Source of the DNA: Corallococcus terminator
Lineage (GTDB): Bacteria > Myxococcota > Myxococcia > Myxococcales > Myxococcaceae
Length of the DNA stretch: 36,500 nt
Reading direction: 5' to 3'
Assembly (NCBI RefSeq): GCF_003611635.1
Contig: NZ_RAVZ01000057.1
Location: 1 to 36,500, forward strand
Shown: one piece after another, positions 7,103 through 18,300 of the stretch
How the letters are laid out: the number at the start of each line of letters is the position of its first letter
How positions within the stretch are numbered: the stretch's first letter is position 1
Notes under the pieces: model-generated
What the model saw: the letters and a program-made list of their open reading frames with translations, nothing else
The model's database searches: none
Told to the model about the DNA's origin: nothing
Program-made: the position numbers and the translations under genes

Positions 7103-9220
7103 TCAGAACGTGAACGGGAAGTCGATGGGGTCGCCCTGCTTCTGGTGCCTCGGGAAGGACCACCCCTTGATGAGGCCGGTGATGCAGGTCGCCATGTAGC
7201 TCTTGCTGAACTCGTCCGTGCGGCACGACACGCTGCTCGTCTTGCCACTCGTCTGCACCGTCCAGCGCATCACCAGCTTGCCGCTGAGGGACGGATCCTT
7301 CGCCTTCTGCTCGTTCACGCACTTCACGATGGAAGGCTTGTTGTTCAGCACCACCTGCATGATGTCCGACTGCTGGAGGCGCTCCAGCGTGCCGCCGCCC
7401 GGCTCGGGCGGGATGTAGGCCGTGGCCGTCGTCTTGCCCGTGGGCTTCGTGGTGGCCGGCGTCTTCTTCGTGCCGAACAGCTCGTCGAAGTCGTCGTCCC
7501 CGCCTCCGGAATTCGACGAGGACGCCGCCGAGGGCTTCGACACGGTGATCGCCTCCTCGTCATCGTCACGCTGGCCGTTGTTGCGGCTGCCACTGTGGCT
7601 TGAGCCCGGACGACGCTGCGTGTTGCGCGGTTCGACCTTCGCCACCGCCGTCGCCATGTTGGGCGCGGTCGCCGGAGGAGGCGTCACCACGGCGGGAGGC
7701 GGCGTCACCGCCGCTGGAGCCGCCGCCACGGCAGGCGGGGTCCCTGCGGGAGTTCCCGCCGCCACGGGAGCGCCCGCGGCAGGGGTCCCCGCCGGAGCAC
7801 TGTCCGCCGGCGGGGTGGCGGGCGCGGTCGCCGCGACAGCCGCGGGAGGAGGCTGCACCACCGCGGGGGGCGGCGGCATGGGCGGAAGCTCCGCCGGGCG
7901 CGTCTGAGCCACCGCGACCTGTGTCGGCGGGTCCACGGGGCGTTCGGACGAATTGCCGCGCGCGACGTAGACGACCGCGGCACCCGCGATCACGAGCACT
8001 CCCGCCGTCACCGCGACCATCATCCCCGTGCGGCCCTTGCCGCTCGTGGGCGGCGCCGCGGGCGGCGGATAGGCGGCAGGGTAGCCCGGAGGCGGATAGC
8101 CCTGCGGCTGCTGCCCGTAGGGCATCTGCGCCTGCTGCTGCGGATAGGCCTGGGGCTGCGGTGCGTACTGCTGCACCGGCTGCTGCGGCGCATAGCCCTG
8201 CTGCGGCTGCTGCGGATAGGCCTGGGGTGCGGACATCCCCGGAGCCGCGCCCATCATGGCCACCGGCATCGCCGGCGACGACTTCGGCTCCGGTGGCGGC
8301 ATGGGAACATCCAGGAGCCGTGACTGCGACAGCGGCTCGCGATCCAGCGAGGGCGCCGGACGCGGAGGCGGCTTGGTGAGGGCGTCGTTCTCCTCCTTCA
8401 CCAGCGAGGCCAGCACGCTCGCGGCCGAGGGCTTCCAGCCCACCGGCTCATCCGGCGCGGTGGAACCCCCGCCCAGCCCTGGACGGTTGCTGCCCGCGCT
8501 GAAGGCGGACTCCACCGGCCCCGCGGCGATCGTCGGCGACGACGTGGACACCGGCGCGGGCGCGACGATGACCGGCTTGGCCGGACGCGGCGCCAGCACG
8601 GAGGCCAGCTCCGCCGTCTCCGACAGGGGAATCCAGTCGCTGAAGCCCGAACGCCAGCAGAGGTTGTCGGGGCCCACCTCGCCCCGGTCCCAGGCGTCCT
8701 TCACCTTCTCCACCGACCAGGGCCCCACCTGCTTCTCGTCGATGGCGACGTACCACTCGTGCGACGTCGCGGCCTTCGCGTCGTCGGGCGAGGGCTCGGC
8801 GGCCTCGGCCTCGGCGAGCTTGCGCACCGTCTCGGCCTTCGCGGCCTTCACGGCTTCGGCTTCCGCGTCGCGGGCCTGCGCCTTCTGCGAACCGGTGCTC
8901 AGCACCTGGTCGAAGACGGCGCCAATCTCATCCTCTTCGACGTCGGTGAAGAGGCCGCCTTCGGGCGGCGTGCCCAGCGTGGCGGGCAGCCCCGTGCCGG
9001 ACGACTCCACGATGCGTGGCGCATTGGAGTCCGCGGCGCCGCTCTTGGCTTCCGTGGACGCGGGGGTGTCCGCCCCTCCCTCCTTCCCCGCCGATGCTCC
9101 GGCGGGCCTCACCAGGATGGTGTGACCACACTTCTTGCAACGAAGCTTGACCCCCTTCGGGCCAATCTTGTCGTCGCTGATCATGTACTGCGCGCGGCAG
9201 CTGTCGCAGACGAAACGCAT
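7103..9220 (-). CDS. gltJ: Gliding motility protein GltJ (AgmX): zinc ribbon, GYF, TM, TonB-like C-terminus
   Basis: The start is set at 9220, which places the zinc ribbon at the extreme N-terminus; the frame is open further upstream. Order in the 705-residue protein: MJ0042-type zinc ribbon (Cys 5, 8, 28, 31); an Ala/Glu-rich linker with an acidic patch (DVEEDEIGAVFDQ); a GYF_2 domain (about 152-208, QVGPWS...CWRSGFSDWIPL); a Pro/Gln-rich linker (about 330-390); one TM segment (about 398-420); a Pro/Ala-rich periplasmic linker; and an AgmX/PglI-type TonB-like domain (about 605-705) with Cys in IVKC and ATCI. This is the layout of M. xanthus GltJ. There, the cytosolic zinc ribbon and GYF domains deal with the polarity GTPase MglA and its regulator MglB, while the periplasmic part links to the outer-membrane complex. 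It is the last gene of the operon. Confidence 0.94.
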   Translation of the reverse strand: MRFVCDSCRAQYMISDDKIGPKGVKLRCKKCGHTILVRPAGASAGKEGGADTPASTEAKSGAADSNAPRIVESSGTGLPATLGTPPEGGLFTDVEEDEIGAVFDQVLSTGSQKAQARDAEAEAVKAAKAETVRKLAEAEAAEPSPDDAKAATSHEWYVAIDEKQVGPWSVEKVKDAWDRGEVGPDNLCWRSGFSDWIPLSETAELASVLAPRPAKPVIVAPAPVSTSSPTIAAGPVESAFSAGSNRPGLGGGSTAPDEPVGWKPSAASVLASLVKEENDALTKPPPRPAPSLDREPLSQSRLLDVPMPPPEPKSSPAMPVAMMGAAPGMSAPQAYPQQPQQGYAPQQPVQQYAPQPQAYPQQQAQMPYGQQPQGYPPPGYPAAYPPPAAPPTSGKGRTGMMVAVTAGVLVIAGAAVVYVARGNSSERPVDPPTQVAVAQTRPAELPPMPPPPAVVQPPPAAVAATAPATPPADSAPAGTPAAGAPVAAGTPAGTPPAVAAAPAAVTPPPAVVTPPPATAPNMATAVAKVEPRNTQRRPGSSHSGSRNNGQRDDDEEAITVSKPSAASSSNSGGGDDDFDELFGTKKTPATTKPTGKTTATAYIPPEPGGGTLERLQQSDIMQVVLNNKPSIVKCVNEQKAKDPSLSGKLVMRWTVQTSGKTSSVSCRTDEFSKSYMATCITGLIKGWSFPRHQKQGDPIDFPFTF

Positions 9221-9356
9221 CGTTCCCGTAAGCCTCAGAAATGACGGGCGAAATCCCGTCGGAATCGTAGGAGTGGCCACCGGGTGAGATCAAGGACACC
9301 CGCCTTGAACGCCCGCCTGCTTTCAACGCGTGAACCCTCGCGCCGGTCTGAGGGCA
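9221..9356. other. gltI-gltJ gap with two small hairpins
   Basis: GACGGG (9243-9248) pairs with CCCGTC (9255-9260), and CGGGTG (9281-9286) pairs with CACCCG (9297-9302). Both lie within 85 bases upstream of the gltJ start. The ribosome site of gltJ is weak (GGGAA close to the ATG). I see no clear promoter, so gltJ is probably read through from gltI. Confidence 0.4.
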
Positions 9357-12300
9357 CTATTTTCGAGCCTGCACTTCCACGTGTGTGCCAACAGCCACAC
9401 GCAGCTCCTGCAGGTCCTCGGACGTCGCAAACACCAGCAACTCCCGCAGCTTGGTGCGGGACGGGACGCGGAACGACGACCCCGTTTCCCCCTGCACCAT
9501 GCGGCGAACAGGCTCCAGCTCGCCCGCGGCGAAGAGGCCCGCGCGCGACGCGGTGAGCTCCGCGCCCTCCAGCCACGAGCGCACATCCTGTGGCGTCGCC
9601 GTGGGCAGGTAGGCCCGCGCGACCTTCGCCAGGGCGGCCCGGTCCGGCTCGCTCAGGCTCTTGTGGAGCAACTGCCGCTCCACGTCCACCAGCCGCGGAT
9701 CCACCGTGAAGCGCACGTTGCCCACCACCAGGCTGAGCGCGGCCTGCACCACCGCCTCCAGCCGCTCGGGCGCGACGCGCTGGCTGAACGCCAGCTCCGG
9801 ACGGGCCAGGGCCAGCGTCCTCCCCAGGAGGTAGTACACCTCCTTCTGACCCTGCTCCGCGAAGTACTTGCCGCCCACACGCACGCACGCTGGATGCGTC
9901 TGGAGCAGATCCACGTTCACGAGCGGCTCGGGGGCCGGTTCATTGGAGCGCTTCGCCAGGCGCTCGCGCGTGGCCACGAGGAACGGTGAGTACAGCTCCA
10001 CCGCCTCCATGTTGAAGAGCCGCGCGACGTAGCGGTAGTGGTTGACGTGGTACTCCTGCGCCGTCGCCACGTCGATGCGGTGGCGCTTCGGGACCAACTG
10101 GTACTGCGGGAAGGGCACCGCGTACAGGTGTCCCGCCTTCTCGAAGAGCAGGCCCAGCAGCTCCGACAGCGGACCGCGCACCTTCGGGTGGAAGAGCGCC
10201 GTCTGCCACAGCCGATCCGTCAGCGGACGCTGCGCCAGCTCCTTCTTCTTCGCGTAGGGCCCCAGCTTGGTGAGGATCTCCTGCTCATCCTCCCCTGCTT
10301 CTCCCAGGAGCCCCGACACGGCCTGCGCCGCGAGCCACGCGGCGTCGTAGTCCTTGCGCACCGCGGACAGCCGCACCAGGTGGCCCACCACCTTGCGCGG
10401 GTTCTCCGTGTTCGGCAGCGCGCGGCGCAGCGCCACGATGGCCTCTTCCTCGCGGCCCGGCATCTGACCGGCGACCTCCGCGAACGCCTCCTGCATGGCC
10501 GCGTCGTCCGGCAGGCCCTTCGCCGCGACGCCGTAGGCGGCCACCGCGCCCTCGGGGTGCTTGAGCACCTGGAGGTACAGGTCGCCCAACGCGCGCCACA
10601 GCGTCATGCGCGCCGGGTGCGTGTCCGGCGTCTTGGGCAGACGCGAGAGCATGCGCGTGTAGTTCTCCTCCAGGACCTTCCACTGGCGAGCGCCACCGAG
10701 CAGCGCCTCCAGCGCGCTGAAGGCCTCCACGAAGCGGTGGTCCAGGTCGAGCGCGGCGTTGAAGGCCTGCGTCGCGCCCTCCACGTCCTTCAGCTCGTCG
10801 CGGCGGATCTCTCCGAGCGCGAACCACACGCGCTTGGCCTTGTGCGGTTCGGACGCGAGTTCGGGCAGCGACAGCATGCGGCCCAACACGTCCGCGGCCT
10901 TCTGGCCCTGACGCGTCTCGCGCAGCAGGCGGTAGAGCGCGTCCATCACCTCCGGCGCTTCCGGATGCGTCTTGAGGGCACCGCTGAACGCGTCGATGGC
11001 CATGTACGGGTCGTGCAGCTCGTCGCGCGCGATGCGGCCCAGCTCCAGGTAGACCTTGACCTTCGCCTCGCCCTCCAGGCTGTTGACGAGGTCCTGGCGC
11101 AGCTCCGCGGACTTCTCGAAGCGGCCCGCCTTGTCCATCAACGTCACCAGCGCACGCAGCGTCGGCTCGTGCTGCGGGTCGATGGCGAGCGCCTTCTCGA
11201 AGTGGTTCTGCGCGCGGTCCGCCTGGCCCAGCGCGGCGTGCACGTCACCCAACTGCCAGTAGACCTCCACCACCTCCAGGTCCGTCAGCTCCTCGCGGTG
11301 GTGGATGAGGATGGTCTGGAAGACCTTGAGCGCGTCCTCGTACCGCTTCGCCTGCACCAGCAGGTTGCCGTAGCCCTCCAGCGCGGGCAGGTACGTGGCG
11401 TCCAGGCCGTAGGCCTTCTCGTACGAGCTGAGCGCCTTGTCGCGACGGCCCAGCTTCTCCGTCACGTAGCCCAGCCGGTACAACTGGCGGCAGAGGTCCT
11501 GGGCGACGGCGGCGTCCTTCTCCGCCATGGCCTTCTCCGCCATCTTGCGCGTGACGATGTCGAGCATCCGCTCCGCCGACGACCAGTCCTCGCGCGCGAT
11601 GTAGACGTCCGCCAACGGACGCGCCGCCTCCAGGCTGTCCGGGATGTTCTTGAGGGCCTCTTCCCAGTAGTGGGTGGCCGTCTCCCGGTCCTCGCGCGTC
11701 TCCGCGTGGTAGCGCGCGACGTCCAGCAGGGCGCGACCCTTGGCGGCCGGATCATCCGTCTGCTGCGCTTCCTGCAGCAGCGTCTGCTCGTAGCCGCCCC
11801 AGTCCTTCTCCTGCTCCTGGATGCCCTTGAGGGCACGGATGGTGGGCAGGTGGCCCGGGTCGATGGCGAGCGCCTGCTGGTACGCGGTCCGGGCGCTGGC
11901 CATGTCCGACAGCATGTCCTCGTTGATCTTCCCCAGACGGTGCCACAGCTCCACCGCCACCGGGTTGTTGCCCACGACCTGCGCTTCCTTCTGCAACATC
12001 TCCAGCGCGAAGGGCCAGTTGCCGCTGCGCTCGTAGAGGTTGCCCAGCGCGTGCAGGGCCTGGCGGGACTCGGGGTCCGTGGCGAGCGCCGCGTGGTAGC
12101 TGTTCACCGCGCGGTCCACCACCTTGAGCTGCTGGTACTGGACATTGCCGATCTCCACGTAGAGCTCCGCCTGCTCCTGCGGACTCACGGTGAGCGCGAG
12201 CTGGCGCTCGTAAGCGGAGAGGAGGTCCTCCCACCGGGCCTGCGCGCGGCGCAGCCGGATGAGGGACTTGATGGCCGGCACGTTCTGCGGGTCGATGGAG

Positions 12301-15300
12301 AGCACGCCCTCCACGCACGCGTCGGCGTTCGCCGGGTTCTGGTACGTGTCCTCCCAGATGGTCGCGCTGCGGAAGAGGACGCGGACCTTCTCGCGGTAGT
12401 CCTGGCTCAGCTCCAGCATCCGCTCGTAGATGGCGAGCAGGTCCGCCGGCTGATCCAACCGGATGTGCAGCCGCTCCAGCGACTCCAGCGCCTCGCGGTT
12501 GACGGGGTCGAACTCCAACGCCATCCGGAACGCGGAGACTGCGGACTCGTCGTCCTTCAGGTCGCGCTCGTAGACGGTCGCCACCTCCACCTGGATGCGC
12601 GCACGCTCTTCCGCGGACGACGCGAGGTCGCGCGCCCGCAGCAGCGTGGTGGCCACGTCGCGGTGGGCCCCTCCGCGCCGGTAGAGCTTCGTGAGGACGC
12701 CGAGCGTCTCCTGATCCGGCTCCAGCTCCAGCGCGCGCAACAGGGCGCTGGCCGCTTCGATGGGGTCTTCCAGCGTCTCATCCCAGACGCGGGCGATCTC
12801 CTTGAGGATGCCCTTGCGCGCCTCGATGGAGCCCGCCGCTTCCAGCTTCTGCTCCAGCGCGACGACGTACTCGCGGTCGCGACCGCGCCGCTGGAACACC
12901 GCAGCCAACCCGTCCAGCGCGGTGGCGTTGGTCGGGTCGAACTCGAGGATCTTCCGGAACGCCGCTTCGGCGGCCTGCGGATCATCCAGGCGCGTGTCGT
13001 GGATGCGCGCCAGCGTGGCGTACAGCCGCTCCGCGAGCGGTCCACGGGGCAGCTCGTCCGCGACCTCTTCGTAGACAGCCGCCAGCTCCTCGTGGCTGCC
13101 CGTCTCGTCCGCGAGGCGTTCGACCTCCTCGCGCAGCCCGTCCTCCGTCGCGTCCAGTTGCAGCGCGCGGCACAGCGCCAGGAAGGCCACGTCCTTCTGG
13201 CCCAGGCGCTCTTCCTGCACACGGGCGATTTCCCGCAGGGCCGCCAGCTTCTCCTCGTCGGTGACGAGGTGGGGCATGTAGCGGTCCATCACCGTCGCGT
13301 ACGCACGCCAGTCGTTGTGCGTGCGGTACAGCGCGCACACGCGCTCGTAGGCGGTGCGGTTGGCCGGATCCAGCTCCAGCACCTTCTCCAGCGCGCCCGC
13401 GGAGAGCTCGGGCTTACCGCCCTGCCCTTCCCACAGCTCCGCGACGGTGAAGTACGCGGCGATGGCCGGGTCACGCTCCTCGGTCTGCAGGTGCACCTGG
13501 ACCTTGAGTTCCAGGGCGCGCACCGCGTCGTTCCACGCGCGCAGCGACACGGACAGCGCGTACACACGCTCAAGGTCGGGGACCACGTGCGGCTCGACCT
13601 CCAGCGCGCGGCGGGCCGCGTCCAGCGACTCCTCGCGCCGGCCCATGCCCGCGAGCACTTCCGCCAGGCGCAGGCGCAGCGCCTTCACGCCCTCGCTGTT
13701 CTCCTGCAGCGGGACGAGGCGGCGCAGCACACCCACCAGTTCCTCGCGCTGCCCCGTCTCGTCGTACAGCTCGCGCAGCGTGTCCAGCACGCCCCGGTGC
13801 CGCGCGTCGCGGTCCAGCGCCGCCTTGAAGTAGGGCACCGCCGCGTCCGGCTGCTTGAGCAGGCGGTAGACGACACGGCCCAGCCGCTCGTTGAGGCGCA
13901 CCACCTCGCGCGGATCCAACGTGATGGCCAGACGGCCTTCGAGCAGCTCGCGCAGATCCTGCGGACGGCCCGCGCGCTCGTACAGTGACTCCAGCGCGGA
14001 GAAGACCTGCTCGTTGCGCGGGTTCTTCGCCAGCAGCTCGCGGTACAGCTCGATGGAGCGGCCCAGGTCCGACAGCCCCTCGGCCGACACCTGCGCCATC
14101 TTGCCGAGCACGCGGTCGCGCTCGCTGCCGACGACCTTGTCCGCCTGGAGCTTCAGGATGCCGTAGAGCTTCTCGGACGCACCCGCGCCCTCGTAGATGC
14201 CTTCCAGCAGCCGCGCCGAAGCGAGGTGCCCCGGCTCCAGCGCGAGGATGGCCTCGTAGGCGCTGGCCGCGCGGTCCGGGCTGTCCAGCCGTTCCTGGTA
14301 AAGCTGCCCCAGGCGGAAGAGGAAGCCCAGCTTGTCCGCCGGAGTGGTCGCCCCGGTCGCCAGCGCTTCCAGCACGCCGGCCAGCTCCGGCCACGCCTCC
14401 AGGTGGAGATAGAGGCGGTCCAACGCGATGAGCGAGCGCTCCTGCACCGAGGCATGCAACGTGCGCGCACGCTCGAAGTAGGACACCGCGCGGTCCGGAT
14501 CGCGCAGGCGCGTCTCCAGGACCTGGCCCAGCTTGAGGCACACCTGGGCCGCGTCGGCGGCCTCGGCGATGCGCGGCAGGGCCTCTTCGTAGAGCACCAC
14601 CAGTTCGTCGTAGCTGCCCGCGACGTCGGTGGCGTTCTCCAGCCGGCGGCGCACCTCGCCGTCGTTCGGGTCCTCCTTGAAGCCGCGGTAGAGCGCGAGG
14701 AAGGCAAGCTCGCTCTCCCCCTGCGTCTCGCGCAGCGTGGCCAGCTCACCGAGCAACTGCTTGCGCTCGACCGCGTCCGGGGACACGCCCACGCGCGTTT
14801 CAATCAACTGCGCCAGCCGCGCGACGTCGCCGCTCGCGCGGAAGGCGCGCAGCAGCGTCTCCACCGCCAGCAGGTTCTGGGGCTCGCGCGCCACCAGCGC
14901 TTCCATCCGGCCCACCGCGCCCGGGTGGTTGGGCTGCACCGACAGCACCTCGCCGTACAGCGCCAGCGCGCCCACCTTGTCGAGCAGCTTGGACTCGCGC
15001 ACCGTCGCGAGGCGGAACTTCAGTTCCAGTCCCTCCTCCGTCGGCATCAGCGCGATGCGCCGCGCGAGGACGTCCGCGAGCTCCGGCCAGCGCTCCTGCT
15101 TCTGGCAGAGCTCTTCCATCCGCGCGAGCGCGGCGGCGTCATCCGGCTTGAGCTCCAGCAGGCGCCGGAACGTGGCCAGCGCGCCCAGCGTGTCCTTGAG
15201 CTGCTCCTCCTGCAACGCGCCAATCTGGAAGAGCACCGTGGCGCGACGCGCCGGCTCCTCCGACAGCGCGAGCTGACGGCGCAGCACTTCCAGCAGCTCC

Positions 15301-18300
15301 GACGGACGGCCCTGCGACGCCACCAGCCGCGCGGTGCCATCCAGCGCTTCGTTGTCCGTGGGCTTGAGCTCCAGGACGCGCTTCCACGACGCCAGCGCTT
15401 CGGCCGGCTCGCCCAGGTCGACCTGGAGCCTCGCCAGCGCGCGGTACAGCTCCGCTCGGGCGGCGTCGCCCGCCTTGGGCGCGACCTCCATCAGCACCGC
15501 GCACAGCTCCTCCGGCGCCTCCGCCTTGTCCACCAGCGAGACGCACAGCTCCAGCGAGCGCGGATCCTCCGGCAGCTCACGCAATGCGCGCGTGGCCGAC
15601 AGGAACGCCATCTCCGCGTTCTCCAGCGCGGTGGCGTAGATCTCCGAGATGCGGCGCAGCAGCGCGGCGCGCTCCTGCGGCACGGCCTCCGCGGAGGCAC
15701 GCGACTCCAGCATCTCCACCTGCTTCAGGTGGTTGCCCACCGACGCGAAGACGGGCTCCAAGGCACTGGCCGCCGCGCCTCGCAGCGGGCTCTCCGAGCG
15801 CGCCAGCTCCTCCAGCGCGCCCACCGCACCCGGGTGGCCCGCGCGTCGCGCCAGGACCGCCTGGTACAGCTCCAGGGCGCCTCGCGGATCATCCAGGCGC
15901 GAGACCTTCAGACGGCCCAGGCGCACCCGCAGGTCGGACGCCTCTTCCTGCGCATCGCGCGCATCCGCCATCTGGATTTCACGCTCGACGTGCTGCGCGA
16001 GCTCCGCCCAGCGCTCCATGTCCGCGAGCACGCGGCCCAGGAGCTTCAGCGCGTTGGCGTTCTCCGGCCGGCGCTCCAGCACCTCGCGGTACGTCTGCGC
16101 CGCGAGCGACTTGTCCGCCAGCGTCTCCTCGGCCAGATGCGCCAGCTCGAAGAGCAGGTTCACCTGCGAGGCGGGGTTGCCCTCGGCGGCCACCTGCCGG
16201 CGCATGACGAGCGCCAGCTCCCGGTGCGCGGCCGTGCGCCGGTGCACGCGGGCGATGGCCTCCAGCACCGTCTTGTTCATCGGGTCGCGCCGGCTCACCT
16301 GCTCCCACGCGCGCACCGCCAGGTCGTAACGCTTCAGGCGGTTGTCGTAGATGGCCGCCAGCCGCCGCCACAGGTCGCCCGCCAGGGGCTCCGCGGGGTC
16401 GCGCTCCAACTGATCCTCGTACGCCGCCGCCACCTCCTCGAAGGAACCCGAGTCCGCCGCGAGCCGCTCCAGCTCGTCGCGCACGGTGGCTTCCGTCGGC
16501 TGCTCGTTGAACGCACGCAGGCGCGCGACGAACGCGAGCGACGTCTGGCCCAGGCCCTCGCGCAGGATGGCGATCTCCTGCAGGCGCTCCAGCCGCTTCT
16601 CTGGCGGCACTCCGGGCAGGAGCACCTCCAGCACGTCCACCAGCTTCCGCGTGTCGTTGAGGCCCCGGTAGACGGGCTCCAGGAGACGCGCTGCTTCCAG
16701 CCTGGGGGCGTCATGCGCGAGCAGGCGCTCCAGGCCGGCCACCACCTGGCCGTCGCCCGGCGACAGCTCCAGCAGGCGCCGGTACACGGGCAGCGCCTCG
16801 GAGGGGCCGACCTCCTTCTCCAGCAACTGCGCGCGGCGCAGCAGGTACGCGCGCCGTCCCGGTTCGTCCGCCGCGAGTTCGGCGAGCTGATCCAACACGT
16901 CCGCCTGCTCCACGAAGCGGCGCGTCTTGGCGTACAACTTGTCGAGCGCGAGCAGTCCTTCCGGCACCTTGCTCAGCGCCAGCGCGGAGCGGAGGACCTC
17001 GATGGCCTTCGCGTCCTCGCCCGAGCTCGCGTAGGCCTCGCCGGCCTTGAGCAGCAGGCCCAGCCGCGTCTCCGGATCCGTGGCGAGCTGCGCCTGACGG
17101 GCGTAGACCTCCGACAGGCTCTTGGCGTTCTGGCCCTTCTCGTACAGCCGGGACAGCGCCTCCAGCGCCTGACGGTCCTGCGGCGCATCCGACAGCAGGT
17201 TCTTCCAGAGGCGCGTGGCCTCCTCGGGCTGATCCAGGCTCTCGCGCAGCTCCGCCGCCCGGCGCAGCAGGTCCAGGGCCACCGGGTCGCCGGAGGTCAG
17301 GTCCACCGCGGCGCTCTCGTAGATCTCCGCCAGCACCTCGTGGCTGCCCGTCTCGCGCGCCAGCCGCTCCAGGTCCGGCCGCACGCCATCGCGGTCGAGC
17401 CCGTTGGCGAACGCCTTCACCGACGCCATGAACGCGAGCGACGGCTGCTGCATGTCGCGCTCGTAGATACGGCGGATCTCCCCCGCGAGGATGATCTTCT
17501 CCACCGTGAGCGCGGACTCCATCCGCGTCTCGCGCAGCGCCACGCGGCGGGCATGGTCGCCCACTTGCAGGAGCACCTTGTCCAGCACCTCCAGCGCCGC
17601 CCCGCTCGTGGGCACCGCCGCCTTCACCCAGGCCTCCAGCGCGGCGCGCGCGCCCGGGTGGCCGGGGTCCTCGGTCAGGATGCGCTTGTAGAGGCCCAGC
17701 GCCGCGTTGGCGTCGTCCAGCTCCGTGCGCAGCAGCTCCGCCAGGCGGAACGATACCTCACGGCCCTGCGGGCTCTGCCCCTCCTGGTTGCGCCGCAGCG
17801 CGAGCGTCCACGCCAGGTCCTTGGAGCGGTTGAGGTCCGTGTAGAGCCGGTCCAACGCGGTGGCGGCCTCACGCTGCGCGGGGTCGCGCTCCGCGATGGC
17901 GCGCCACGCGGCGGCGGCGCTCTCCTTGTCGGTGAGCTTCGTCTCATGAAGCAGCGCGGCCTCGCGCAGGCACACGAGCTGATCCGCGGGCTCCTGCGTG
18001 GCCACCGCCAGCTTCTCCAGCACCTCCGCCAGCGCCGCCCACTCCTCGCCCGCGCGGTGCAACCGCTGCAGGGCCCGCAGGCTGTCGAGGTTGCCCGGCT
18101 CCAGCAACAGCAGCGCGCGCAGGGCCTTCACCGCCCCGGGCCGGTCGTCGAGCTTCTTCTCCTGCACTTCCGCCAGCTCGCGCAGCAGCGCCGCGCGGGC
18201 CGGGCCGACATCGCCCTCTTCCGTCAGCTCGCTGATGATCTCCGCGAAGCTGTCGAGCGAGTCCGCGTCCTCCGCGGCCTGACGCGCGGCGGCCCGCAGG

